A stretch of DNA of 64,000 bases from Actinobacteria bacterium OV450 (GTDB lineage: Bacteria > Actinomycetota > Actinomycetes > Streptomycetales > Streptomycetaceae), in the NCBI GenBank assembly GCA_001298555.1, contig LJCW01000231.1:1-64000 (forward strand), read 5' to 3'. A program made the position numbers and the translations under genes. The notes beneath the pieces were generated by a model. That model searched no databases, had not been told where the DNA came from, and saw only the letters and a list, made by a program, of their open reading frames with translations. Below, in pieces: positions 27,597-36,335 of the stretch (positions are counted from its first letter, which is position 1; every line of letters begins with the position of its first letter).

Positions 27597-28409
27597 TCAC
27601 GGGCGAATGGCATCGTGCCGCTGCGCTGAAGCCGATGTTTCCGTGTCTGCGCCTCGGTCGATCAGGGCGGCGAGGGCGTCGAGGACACGTTGCAGACCGA
27701 AGGAGTAGGCGTGGGCGGGATCGTAGGCACTGTTTTGTGCGGCGCCTGCGGCTGCGCCGACGCGGACGGCAGTCGGGTAGGCCTTCTCGTCGAGGACCCG
27801 GGCGAGGAGCGGGGCATTCAGTTCCCACCACTGCTGGTCGTTCAGGGCGCTGTCTTGCTGGGCGGCGCGGGCATCGGCGGCGGCGCGGGCGCATGCCTGC
27901 ACGAAGGTGAGCAGGTGGGTCAGGCAGTCGTCCATCTCGACGTCGCTGAGGCCGAGGCCGTCGAGTGCGGACAGTTCGTGCTCGTACTTCGACATCTGCC
28001 CCGGTCCCAGCGGAGGCCTGACGGTGCAGACGGCCGTGGCCCATGGGTGGCGCTCGAAGAGGGCTTTGTTCTCCTCGGCGATGGCGGTGACGCGTTGGCG
28101 CCACGGCTGTCCGGTGGTGTCGGTGCGGTGCATGCGGGCGTAGGCGGAGTCGAGCATGAGGTCGAGGAGCTCTGCCTTCCCGGGAACGTAGGTGTAGAGC
28201 GTCATCGGCACCACGCCGAGTTCCTTGGCCACTCGGCGCATGGTCACCGCGTCCAGGCCCTCAGCGTCGGCGATGGCGGTGGCAGCCTCGACCACCGCGT
28301 CGATGCTCAGTCCCCGCCGCGGTCCTCGGCGGCTCTCGGAGGAGGAGCCGCGCCACAGGAGTTGCAGGGTGCGGGTCGGGTCACCTGAGCTGGTTCGTTC
28401 TGCCGGCAT
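27597..28409 (-). CDS. TetR-family regulator divergent from VOC gene
   Basis: 270 residues from ATG 28409 (gagg upstream; a GTG 24 bases earlier is less likely). HTH: VTMRRVAKELGVVPMTLYTY; C-terminal domain of the Tet-repressor type (TetR_C_1 style, PWATAVCTVRPPLGP). Shares a 90-bp divergent gap with the VOC gene; a 29-bp palindrome sits there at 28436-28464. Likely represses itself and the VOC gene and responds to a small compound. Confidence 0.88.
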   Translation of the reverse strand: MPAERTSSGDPTRTLQLLWRGSSSESRRGPRRGLSIDAVVEAATAIADAEGLDAVTMRRVAKELGVVPMTLYTYVPGKAELLDLMLDSAYARMHRTDTTGQPWRQRVTAIAEENKALFERHPWATAVCTVRPPLGPGQMSKYEHELSALDGLGLSDVEMDDCLTHLLTFVQACARAAADARAAQQDSALNDQQWWELNAPLLARVLDEKAYPTAVRVGAAAGAAQNSAYDPAHAYSFGLQRVLDALAALIDRGADTETSASAQRHDAIRP

Positions 28410-28435
28410 GGGGACCATCCTCGCGCATACCAACT

Positions 28436-28464
28436 CTGTACGATGTACATTATACGGCGTACAG
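28436..28464. promoter_or_regulatory. Palindromic operator between tetR and VOC gene
   Basis: Outer arms CTGTACG and CGTACAG are perfect complements, with an inner gtac/gtac element. 29 bp in all, located 27 bp from the TetR start and 36 bp from the VOC start, as expected for a dual operator. Confidence 0.7.
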
Positions 28465-28499
28465 AGATAGTGTTCAGTGCGACCTCAGGAGGAGCTTTC

Positions 28500-28889
28500 A
28501 TGAAGTTCACCGCTAGTGCCGTGTCGCTCAACGTCGATGACGTACCCGCATCCAGCGCCTTCCTCGTTGAGCACTTCGGGTTCCGCGAGGAGATGGCCGC
28601 CGACGGCTTCGCGTCCTTGACGCACGACGACGCCGGCATGAACGTCATCTTTTTGCGGCGAGGGCTTGAAAGCCTTCCGGCAGACCAGCGCGACGAGCAC
28701 GCCGCAGGCCTGATCCTCGCCTTCGTCGTCGAGGACCTCGAAGGCGAGCTGGCACGCCTGCGCGCCGAAGGCGTCACGATCACGATGCCGCTGACCGCCG
28801 AGGAGTGGGGCGAGCGTGCCTTTCAGGTCCGCGACCCCAATGGCGTCATCGTCCAACTGGTCGACTGGAACGCACCCACCAGCCACTGA
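28500..28889 (+). CDS. VOC-family (glyoxalase/bleomycin-resistance-like) protein
   Basis: 129 residues from ATG 28500 behind aggaggagctttc. Typical VOC repeats: SLNVDDVPASSAFLVEHFGF at the start and ERAFQVRDPNGVIVQLVDW at the end (metal-binding Glu/His positions vary in this group). Such proteins bind or inactivate small toxic molecules. The divergent TetR and palindrome suggest inducible resistance or detoxification; the ligand is unknown. Confidence 0.85.
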   Translation: MKFTASAVSLNVDDVPASSAFLVEHFGFREEMAADGFASLTHDDAGMNVIFLRRGLESLPADQRDEHAAGLILAFVVEDLEGELARLRAEGVTITMPLTAEEWGERAFQVRDPNGVIVQLVDWNAPTSH

Positions 28890-29076
28890 AAGGCTCGGCC
28901 TGAGGACACGCTGTGCGGCGAACCATGAACACGCAGCGTTCCACTTCGGGCATCGGTCTGGTGCACGGGGATCCTGGTCTGCCCGGTGTCCGACCCGGGA
29001 CCTATGCCGAGCCCTCCGCCCGGGACGGACGGACCGCCCCGCCCCGCCCAGCTAGCCGCCGACGGCTGGGCCCGGC

Positions 29077-29660
29077 TTCAAGCCTGTCGGTGAGCTGGTC
29101 CGCCATACGTCATCTCACTGGCAGGGCGAAGGCCATCGAGGTCGGCATCAAGGCCTTCAAGATCTACAAGGAGGTCAACAAGGCCTACGACGCCGTCCAC
29201 GCCGGCGAACGCGGCGCAGCACAAGCCGCCGAGTCCTTCAGCAAGGCCAAGAAGGCCTTCCAGCACGGCCTTCTTGGAAGCCAAGGACGCCGAGGCCAAG
29301 GCAGCCCGGTTTCCGTTGAACAAAAAGCCGCAACAGAAACCGCAAGCCATACCGCCAGCACCGAAGCAAAGCCGCCAAGGAGACGACCGACGCCGACGTC
29401 AAGGGCGGCGGGGCAGCGGCCAAGACCGAACCGAACACGTGCAACAGCCTCCCGGCCGGCGTCCGTGTGCTGATGGCCGACGGCACGTCGAAGCCCGTCG
29501 ATGTCGAGGGCGGCCACGGAGATGCCGAGCGTCTCCTCGCCGTCTCCGCCGGCCGCCTAGTGACAAGCCCCGACACCGAAGACCCCCGCATACGCCGACG
29601 AACTGCGCCTGCCCCTCGGCCTGACCTCCCGAACCCAGCGGCCGGCCGTGGGCGCGAACA
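29077..29660 (+). pseudogene. Decayed Rhs C-terminal region with HINT start
   Basis: One frame reads AKAIEVGIKAFKIYKEVNKA and AAESFSKAKKAFQH, the Ala/Lys-rich linker that often precedes HINT in Rhs toxins. After a frameshift another reads CNSLPAGVRVLMADGTSKPV, the canonical beginning of a pretoxin HINT domain (compare CHSFPPGTEALMADGSSKNI at 62913 and downstream). The rest of HINT and any toxin are unreadable. The fragment shows that a third Rhs gene once lay here or that its tail was displaced. Confidence 0.6.
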
Positions 29661-29996
29661 CCCTGCTGATCTTCACCAGGGAGGCCGCGGACACCATGTA
29701 CCAGGCTCCCTTCTTGGCGGTGCCGTTGATGGTCGCGCCGGAGGCGCCGTCGCGGGGGCGAAGAGGCCGTGTCTGCTGCAGTAGCTCTGGACCGCCACCG
29801 AAGAATCTGGATGCCGTTCACGGCGGTGGGGCGGTGGATCGTGAAGGCCGTCGAGCTTCACCACCTGGCCAGCTGGGCGCTATTTGTGCACGAGCATTGG
29901 CGCAGGAGCTGCGCCATTGGCGAAACCACTCCCTCATCAACGCCCTGATCCACGCCTGCTGTTATCTGATGCCAGCTACGGCCTTCAAGGGGTTTC

Positions 29997-30173
29997 ATGC
30001 CCGTCCAAGTTCCGCCGCCCGGCCCGCCGCCAACGCCCGGATACGCCATCCCGCTGCCGCCACCTCCACGGGAAGAGATCGGGGCGGTGAAGCTGATCGG
30101 CGTTTCCTGCCTCGTCTTCGCCGCTGTCATGGCGCTGCTCCTGTGGATTGCTCTGCTGCTGTTGTTCTCCTGA
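29997..30173 (+). CDS. Small Pro-rich single-pass membrane protein (58 aa)
   Basis: ATG 29997 behind aagggg; MPVQVPPPGPPPTPGYAIPL, then a C-terminal helix IGVSCLVFAAVMALLLWIAL. The layout (proline-rich cytoplasmic tip, one C-terminal helix) is common in small Streptomyces proteins. No family name. The upstream 29660-29996 holds no other gene I can support. Confidence 0.45.
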   Translation: MPVQVPPPGPPPTPGYAIPLPPPPREEIGAVKLIGVSCLVFAAVMALLLWIALLLLFS

Positions 30174-30207
30174 GCTTGTCCTACCTTCCAAGGTGGATCT
30201 GAGACGG

Positions 30208-30510
30208 TCATTCGTAGTCCATGGCCCGGTAGATACCCCGCAGGAAGTGCGTGGCCTGCGGATCGCCGCTGACGTCGTCGACGATGTACGCCTGGCGCGT
30301 CTCCAGCAGGTCCACGCCGTTGTGCCACAGCCGGGGCCGGTCGCCGCAGGCGGGCACCAGCTCGTTGGCGGAGATGAAGCGGAAGGAGAAGCCATGCTTC
30401 GCGCACGGCTTCGCCCAGCGCTCCTCCATCTGCGCAGAGATCTTGTCCACGTACTCCGGGAGGAAGTCGTCCGGATGGCAGATCCAGGTCACCACGTGTT
30501 CAGTCGCCAC
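30208..30510 (-). CDS. Probable N-terminal piece of an ATP-grasp-like protein
   Basis: 100 residues from GTG 30510: VTWICHPDDFLPEYVDKISA, RLWHNGVDLLETRQAYIVDD, DPQATHFLRGIYRAMDYE. It ends at an in-frame stop. The text resembles the pre-ATP-grasp N-terminal domain of peptide-ligase-like proteins, but without the nucleotide-binding part, so either a truncated gene or a small hypothetical. The family hint is from memory and weak. Confidence 0.45.
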   Translation of the reverse strand: MATEHVVTWICHPDDFLPEYVDKISAQMEERWAKPCAKHGFSFRFISANELVPACGDRPRLWHNGVDLLETRQAYIVDDVSGDPQATHFLRGIYRAMDYE

Positions 30511-30876
30511 GATCCCATTCCCCTACGAAAACCTTTGGTCAGGCCGGTCATCGACATGGCCCCGATACGGGCGCGGCCTCGAACACCGCAACTCTTGCAG
30601 GGGACCGACCGGTTCCGCTCGCTCCGGCAGGCTCGGGTTCCTGCCTGGCGCCGATACGACAGGGGTCCCTCGGGCGGCCGAACGCCCGCGGCCCCGGACC
30701 GGGGGACCGATTCGGGGGCGCGGGGATGACTCGGCGGGGGGGCGAGGGGGCGGGGGTCCGACGGGTGGGGCTCTAGGGTCTGTTCAACAGGGTTTCGGGC
30801 TTGCGCTTTCCGTTGCGGCAACTTCTACGGTCATGTGTGTGGCCGGAGAGACCGGCCCGGCGAGGGAGGCACCGGC
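30511..30876. other. Intergenic region upstream of TipA-like gene
   Basis: Divergent gap, very G+C-rich in its middle. Bases 30780-30870 should contain the promoter of the MerR-type regulator; I cannot mark a MerR operator with confidence. Confidence 0.35.
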
Positions 30877-31641
30877 ATGGCCTGGTCGATCGCGGAGGTG
30901 GCGCGGATGTCCAAGGTGACATCGCGGACGCTGCGGCACTACGACGAGATCGGCCTGCTGCCGCCCGCATGGATCGGAAGCAACGGGCACCGCTACTACG
31001 AAGAGGCCGATCTGCTGCGGTTGCAGCAGATCCTGCTGATGCGGGAGCTGGACCTGGGGCTGCGCGAGATCCAGGCGGTCCTGGACAGCCGGCTCGACCA
31101 GGTGGCCGTGCTCCGTGAGCACCACCAACGGCTGCTCGCGGAACGGGACCGGCTGGAGACGTTGGCCCGTACGGTCGGCCGCACCATCGCCGAGCTCGAA
31201 GAAGGTAGGGACAACGGGAAGATGACCAAGATCAACAAGCCGGAGAACCTGTTCGAGGGGTTCCAGGCCCCCTCAGAGGCCGAAGCCGAGGTACGGGAGC
31301 GATGGCCGCAGGCATGGGAGCAGTCCCGGCAGGCAGTCGAGGCGATGACCTCCGAGGACACGGAGCGCTGGCAGCGTGAGGTGACAGCGCAAATGATCCG
31401 TATGGCGGAGTTCATGGTGGCTGGCACGCCGGTCTCCGATCCCGCGGTACAGGCCGAGGTGGACGCCAACTACCAGCAGATCTGCCGGTTCTGGACCCCG
31501 AACGCGGCCGCGTACAAGGGAGTGGGCCAGACCTATGTCGACGACCCGCAGATGCGGGCGAACTTCGACAAGATCGCCGAAGGTCTCGCCGTCTACCAGC
31601 GCGATGCGATGACCGTGTACGCCGATGCCCGGCTGAGCTGA
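30877..31641 (+). CDS. TipA-like MerR regulator
   Basis: 254 residues from ATG 30877 (gagggaggcaccggc). MerR winged HTH at residues 1-70 (VARMSKVTSRTLRHYDEIGL), a long coiled coil (about 75-110) and a TipAS-type antibiotic-binding domain (about 125-250). TipA proteins bind thiopeptides or other compounds and activate their own promoter. In classical TipAS a cysteine after the FY/WY motif captures thiopeptides covalently; here the motif reads CRFWTPN, so that position is not Cys (the only nearby Cys is C203, before FW). Ligand range is probably different. Confidence 0.85.
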   Translation: MAWSIAEVARMSKVTSRTLRHYDEIGLLPPAWIGSNGHRYYEEADLLRLQQILLMRELDLGLREIQAVLDSRLDQVAVLREHHQRLLAERDRLETLARTVGRTIAELEEGRDNGKMTKINKPENLFEGFQAPSEAEAEVRERWPQAWEQSRQAVEAMTSEDTERWQREVTAQMIRMAEFMVAGTPVSDPAVQAEVDANYQQICRFWTPNAAAYKGVGQTYVDDPQMRANFDKIAEGLAVYQRDAMTVYADARLS

Positions 31642-31669
31642 CCGCACGCGCCTAAGGCCGTGCGGCGGG

Positions 31670-31745
31670 TCATGAGCGCAGCCCGAGGCAAATGGCTGCG
31701 ACGGTCACGGTGCCGTGGAAGGCGTATGCCCTCTTGAGCCGGACA
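31670..31745 (-). pseudogene. Possible 3' tail of an IS5-family transposase
   Basis: The last codons before a stop read KRAYAFHGTVTVAAICLGLR, similar to the usual end of one IS5-family transposase group (Y..RAYVF.GTVTVAAI.LWLR). Only about 25 codons are recognisable. Confidence 0.35.
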
Positions 31746-31788
31746 CCGCCACGGCGAGCGGGGATCCGCGAAACCGGGCAGTGCTCAT

Positions 31789-32634
31789 ATGGGTTCCCCC
31801 CTGGTCGGTCTGCCCGACACCGCAGGTCAGCCGGGTGGGGCGGCGGCCGGTCCGTGCGAAGTACTCGCCCGGGGAGCGGCGTCCGCGGCTCCCCGGACGG
31901 CCTGCGGTGGGACGAGTTCCGCGGCCCGTCGGCGACCCCGCCCTCAGCGGGTCCGGCCGAGAGAGTCAACCTCGCCCGACGCCGAGCCCGGCCCTGCTCC
32001 CGCTCTGCGGTGGTGGCGGCGGATCGATTGGACTTTGACCGCAACGCTGGTCACCGTGCTGGTGGCGGCCGGCGGTCTGCTGTTCACCGGTGTGAGCACG
32101 TACTACGCCACCGAAGTGGCGGTGGACCAGCTGAACCAGTCCCGTGAGGACGACGAGACGAAGGAGCGCAAGCAGGCGGAGTTGGTGTCCATGTGGTCGG
32201 AGCGACTGGCAAACGGCGGGAGCACCGGCGTCATCTCCAACCGGTCCTGGGACCCGATCGGCGAGATTGCGGTGGTCGGACGCGCGCTGCCCGGTCCGAG
32301 TGTTCCGAAGCCCCGCCCGGACGGCAGGGTGTTCCTGGTGGTGTTCCAGACCCTTCCTCCCTGTGCGAAGGTCGCCCTCACCCCCGACGTCCTGGTGGCT
32401 TCCCTCGGAGATGCGTGGACGGCGGACACCCGGATCGAGGTGGAGACCGTCTGGTTCCGTGACTCCTCCGGAGCATCGTGGAAGCGCGACAGCACCAAGC
32501 CGCTCGTCCGCTCCAAGGTCACCCGCGAGGAATTGAAGGCACAGACCGGAATGGAAGCAACCGACAACACGGTTGACCCAAGGCTCCGGGCCCGGGTGGC
32601 AGCGGCCGAACCCCTGCAGGAATGCGTCAAGTAG
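31789..32634 (+). CDS. Membrane-anchored hypothetical protein
   Basis: Up to 281 residues. The first 70 (Pro/Ala/Arg-rich) are of doubtful reality; a start further in is possible, though no clear ribosome site decides it. A transmembrane helix (about residues 80-101, LTATLVTVLVAAGGLLFTGV) is followed by a short coiled coil (VDQLNQSREDDETKERKQAE) and a soluble domain without known motifs. Third-position G+C is high through the C-terminal 200 residues, supporting coding there. Confidence 0.55.
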   Translation: MGSPLVGLPDTAGQPGGAAAGPCEVLARGAASAAPRTACGGTSSAARRRPRPQRVRPRESTSPDAEPGPAPALRWWRRIDWTLTATLVTVLVAAGGLLFTGVSTYYATEVAVDQLNQSREDDETKERKQAELVSMWSERLANGGSTGVISNRSWDPIGEIAVVGRALPGPSVPKPRPDGRVFLVVFQTLPPCAKVALTPDVLVASLGDAWTADTRIEVETVWFRDSSGASWKRDSTKPLVRSKVTREELKAQTGMEATDNTVDPRLRARVAAAEPLQECVK

Positions 32635-33007
32635 CCGACGGCGCCGCCCGGTCACCCCGGGCGCGTCACCCCGTCCGGTGTTTCCTTCACGCCGGCGGCT
32701 CGGGCTGCACCGCGGCGTGCGCATGACAGTGAAGCCGGACCGCCGCCGGTCCGGCCCCTGGACGGTGACCCGCCCCCGCAGCGCTTGCCGGGTGGAACTG
32801 CCCCCCGCCGAACGGAAAAGGATGCTCGGGGGGGGCGGATCGTCTCAGCCGGGCTTTCCACGCGATCCGGCTTACCGCCCCCTGACCGCTACCACTCCTG
32901 TGGTCCGGGCCCAGCAGGGGCGGGGCGAGTCCGCCGTCAGCAGGTGCAGCTTGGTACTGCGACGGGTGGATCACCGCCCCGCATGCCGCGCCCGGGGCGT
33001 GGCGTCG
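32635..33007 (-). other. Gene-free stretch with probable terminator at 32975-32999
   Basis: A 7-bp stem (32975-32981 with 32993-32999, 11-nt loop) sits eight bases after the stop of the binding-protein gene and may end its transcript. The remainder shows nothing. Confidence 0.4.
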
Positions 33008-33826
33008 TCAGCTGCTCGCGGAGGTGACCTGCGGGGCGGGCTCGTGCTTGAAGTTGGCCTGGCCGAAGTTCTTGTTCACGGCCGCGTCCCAGGAACCGTC
33101 CTGGACCATCTTCTTCAGGGCGGCATTGATCTTGGCGTGCAGCTCCTGGTTGCCCTTCTTGATGCCGATGCCGTAGCTCTCGCTGCTCAGGCTCAGCCCG
33201 ACGAGACGGAACTTGCCCGCGTTGCCCTTCTGGGCGGCGTAACCGGCCAGGATCGCGTTGTCCGTGGTCATGGCGTCGACCAGGCCGTCCTGGAGGGCGA
33301 TCACGCACTCCGAGTAGCCGTCGAGCTCGAGCAGGCTGGCCTTCGGCGCCAGGTTCTGCTTGATGTTCTGCGCCGAGGTGGAGCCGGCGGTGGAGCAGAG
33401 CTTCTTGTTGTTGAGGTCCTCGGCCTTGGTGATCGTGGCGTCGCCTGCGCGGACGAGCAGGTCCTGGTGGGCCGTGAAGTACGGGCCCGCGAAGTCGACC
33501 TTCTCCCGGCGCTTGTCGTTGATCGAGTAGGTCGCGGCGACGAACTTGACCTCGTTGTACTGGAGCAGCAGCTCGCGTTCGGCGCTGTCGACCCGCTTGA
33601 ACTCGATCTGCTCCGGCTTGTAGCCGAGCTCCTTGGCGATGTACCTGGAGACGTCCACGTCGAAGCCGGAGAAGGTGCCCCCCGCCTCGCGCAGGCCGAC
33701 ACCGGGCTGGTCGAAGGAGATGCCGATGGAGAGGGTCCCCTTGGGTCCTTCGTCGCCGCCGCAGCCGGTGGCGGTCAGGGCGAGGCCGATCACAGCGGCC
33801 ATCGCACCAGCCTTGGGGACCTTCAT
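33008..33826 (-). CDS. Glutamate/polar-amino-acid ABC transporter binding lipoprotein
   Basis: 272 residues from ATG 33826 (gaggaaagag upstream). Lipoprotein signal with lipobox LTATGC (Cys22). The body has the SBP_bac_3 pattern: GISFDQPGVG, the FSGFDVDVSRYIAKELG motif, DFAGPYFTAHQDLLV, KKLCSTAGSTSAQNI, DAMTTDNAILAGYA. It should capture glutamate or a similar polar amino acid outside the membrane. No permease or ATPase gene is adjacent, so it is an orphan that must share a distant transporter or has another role such as sensing. Confidence 0.88.
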   Translation of the reverse strand: MKVPKAGAMAAVIGLALTATGCGGDEGPKGTLSIGISFDQPGVGLREAGGTFSGFDVDVSRYIAKELGYKPEQIEFKRVDSAERELLLQYNEVKFVAATYSINDKRREKVDFAGPYFTAHQDLLVRAGDATITKAEDLNNKKLCSTAGSTSAQNIKQNLAPKASLLELDGYSECVIALQDGLVDAMTTDNAILAGYAAQKGNAGKFRLVGLSLSSESYGIGIKKGNQELHAKINAALKKMVQDGSWDAAVNKNFGQANFKHEPAPQVTSASS

Positions 33827-34394
33827 GTTGCAACTCTTTCCTCGGGGACGCGGGACGCGGAGCGGGATCGCCGGTGCGCGTGGAACCGCGGGGTACGTAG
33901 AAGCGTCAAGACGCGTGTAAGAGGAAGCTAAGAATGCTGCCGCCGCGGTGTCACTGGATCTTGGCAAAACTTGAGGTAACGATCCGGCTCGACCGGCGTT
34001 TCCCGTGGCAAGCGCGTACCGACGACTCCGCGCCCACAGCCGGCGCGCGTCGGGCACGTCGAGCACACGCCGCACGAGGGGCGCCCCGACCCCGCGTAGC
34101 GTGCACCGGACCCGCACCTCGTGCGCCACTCCCCGCCGAACCCACCCTTCGGGGCACCCCGCTCGGGGTGTACGTACACCAATCCCCGTTTCACAGGGTG
34201 GTCGCATGTGAACGATGGGGCCCCGTAAGTGTCTGGACTCGGTCTGTGCCTGTCAGGGGGCGCGGACGACCACTCCTGAGACGAACCACTGCACGAGGGC
34301 CGCAGCCAGATGTACGCCGGCTCGGGCCGTTTCCAGGGTCTCGGGCACGGTGGCGCTCTGGGCGCCGCGCCGCTAGTGCTGTGACCGCGAAGGT
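33827..34394. other. Gene-free stretch
   Basis: Contains the promoter of the binding-protein gene (near 33850-33960, locally less G+C-rich). No other gene or repeat is supported. Confidence 0.45.
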
Positions 34395-34911
34395 TCACCG
34401 GGTTCGCTGGCCGCTGCGACCAAGGAGCTGTTGATGCAGGTTGCTGGGGTCGATGTCTATATGAGCCACCCAGTGCTGGCCTTGGGGTCGACTGACTGGC
34501 TGCCGATCTTGAGCTTGGAACAGCAACCGGCCGTTGCTTGTGACACGCACGTGGCCGTGCGGGTGCAGGCTCAGGTCAGGCTTATCCGTGTGCGGATCTT
34601 TATCCAGCCGTTCGACCAGGGCGTTGTCCCCGATGAGACCTTCACTGACGTCTTCGACGGACCACTCGCACTGCCCGGTGGGCGACTGGTGGTCGGGGAT
34701 GTGATGGGCGAGAGCCGCTTCGTCAAACTGCTCGGTAACCCTGGCAGGCGACGCATACGGGTGGCCGTGGACCAACCCGGTCGGGGTGCGGGTGCCATCG
34801 ACATCTGCATCGGCGATGTACTCGACTAATAGTTCAGGCTGCTGGATGGGCGCGTGAAGATTTTCTTCTGGACGATCCTGCGGGTCATGAGGGTAATGGG
34901 CGGCTTTTCGG
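34395..34911 (-). CDS. Hypothetical protein, probably 5'-truncated
   Basis: The minus frame is open from a TGA near 34912 to 34395 and reads like protein throughout: PEENLHAPIQQPELLVEYIA, DADVDGTRTPTGLVHG, CEWSVEDVSEGLIGDNALVE, PHGHVRVTSNGRLLFQAQD. The only start codon is TTG 34775, well inside the protein-like part, so the 5' end seems lost. Base use is less G+C-biased than the neighbours. The antisense frame (34431-34829, plus) is also open but less convincing. Family unknown. Confidence 0.4.
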
Positions 34912-35055
34912 GATCACCGCGCAGACCGCCATGCGCCATGTCGGCGCCGCCGGCCCGGAGCGCACCGCGAAACTACCCAGGCAGCGGGCCCCTCCGAGCC
35001 CGATGCCAGTTGAAAGCCCGTGGCGGTGTAGCAGTGGGTCCGGCATCATCCCCAT

Positions 35056-35685
35056 GTGATCGTGATGCAACCCGTTCTGGAGATCTCCGCCGCCGACGAC
35101 TTCGCGCTCTGGCCGGTTGGCGAGCACGAGTCATATGGCTACCTCGTGCTGAACGGGGGGCTCACTCCGGCGGAGGTCGGCACGGCGGTTATGCAGATCG
35201 CCACCTGCAACGACTTCGAGCCGGAGGAGGAGCACGGGCTGCGCCCGACCGACCCGCTCGGAGCATTCCTGCACGGGCTGCTCACCATGCCTGATCCGTT
35301 CGCCGCCGGAGGGTTCCGGGTGACCGAGAATGCCACCGGCACCGTCTTCGTCGAGCCGGGCTGCTGCAACGGACTGGAGGCCTGGCGGGACTGGCTGGAG
35401 GTGCTCGACGGCACCGGCTGCTCCTACTTCGGCCACGATCCGTCGTCGGTGGCCGAACGCGTTGGCGACATGGTCCGGCTGACGTTCGACGCATACGGGA
35501 CGAACGGCAGCCCGGTGATCGAGCTGTCGGTGGACCAGGTACGCAGGCTCGTTGCGGGCGCTCAGCAGGATTTGCAGGACTTCCTCGGTCTTGCCGGAAT
35601 CTGGGCTGAACAGCACCTGCCAGCACACGCCGCCGCCGTCACTGCCGCCCTGGCACGGGCACTGGACCTCGCGCCCGCACCATGA
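35056..35685 (+). CDS. Hypothetical protein, first of a coupled pair
   Basis: 209 residues, acidic, no signal peptide. Blocks such as GEHESYGYLVLNGGLTPAEV, GTVFVEPGCCNGLEAWRDWL and SPVIELSVDQVRRLV recur in Streptomyces proteins of unknown function. The stop overlaps the next start (ATGA, 35682-35685), so the two are translationally coupled. GTG/ATG choice: GTG 35056 fits the N-terminus; ATG 35065 is an alternative. Confidence 0.7.
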   Translation: MIVMQPVLEISAADDFALWPVGEHESYGYLVLNGGLTPAEVGTAVMQIATCNDFEPEEEHGLRPTDPLGAFLHGLLTMPDPFAAGGFRVTENATGTVFVEPGCCNGLEAWRDWLEVLDGTGCSYFGHDPSSVAERVGDMVRLTFDAYGTNGSPVIELSVDQVRRLVAGAQQDLQDFLGLAGIWAEQHLPAHAAAVTAALARALDLAPAP

Positions 35686-36335
35686 CCAGCTTCCTGACCC
35701 ACCGAGTGCACGTGCACGACGCCCGTCTCCCCCTTCGCCGTCGGCACAGTGCGCTGCGGACCTGCATCACCCTCTTTGCTCCGTACGGCTTTCGGGCGAC
35801 GTACCACCACCTCACGCTCAGCGCCGCGATCCCCCGGCGGCTGGAGGCGGACCCGGACGCGCTGGTGCGGGCGGTGGAGGAACTGCATGAGGCGCGGGTG
35901 CTGTGGCTCGCGCGAGCGGAGGAGTACGCCACGCAACGCCGGGCGGAGAAGCGGGCGGGGCAGCGGGCTGTAGAGAACCCGCGACCGTGGTGGCTGCGGA
36001 GCTGGTGGGAGGGCCCGAACCGCGCCTGGTACGAAGACCCGTATCGCCATCCATCGCTGCGGCTGCCTGAGTACGTCCGGCGACAGAACGCGATTCTGGA
36101 CGGCGCCGATCTCCCCGGCTGCCCCGCCTGCGGGGACGAGAGACCGCGGGTGTCGAACTCGACCGGGCACGGCTGGGTGGAGCTGTGCCGTGGGTGCGCG
36201 TATGTGCTGGTGCCATGTCCGTGCGGGCAGCGGCACCGGTGCGTCCCGGAGACGCCGTTCAACTGGAATGGGATCTGGCAGCGGGCACACATGAGCGATG
36301 ACGGCATGCCGAACCCACATTGGCCTGCGGGCTAG
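35682..36335 (+). CDS. Hypothetical protein with zinc-ribbon-like C-terminus
   Basis: 217 residues, basic and Trp/Arg-rich. The C-terminal third has CPACGDERPRVS, then ELCRGCAYVLVPCPCGQ, a CxxC...CxxC...CxC arrangement fit for one structural zinc. A helical middle section (VRAVEELHEARVLWLARAEE). Coupled to the preceding acidic protein, which suggests they act together. I do not recognise either family. Confidence 0.7.
   Translation: MTSFLTHRVHVHDARLPLRRRHSALRTCITLFAPYGFRATYHHLTLSAAIPRRLEADPDALVRAVEELHEARVLWLARAEEYATQRRAEKRAGQRAVENPRPWWLRSWWEGPNRAWYEDPYRHPSLRLPEYVRRQNAILDGADLPGCPACGDERPRVSNSTGHGWVELCRGCAYVLVPCPCGQRHRCVPETPFNWNGIWQRAHMSDDGMPNPHWPAG

Noticed and set aside
32573..33931. 452-codon plus-strand frame
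   Set aside because: Antisense to the amino-acid-binding lipoprotein, whose family match is clear.
34431..34829. Plus-strand frame of 132 codons opposite the headless gene
   Set aside because: It has ATG and a possible ribosome site, but the minus-strand translation is more protein-like over a longer range. I could not exclude it fully.
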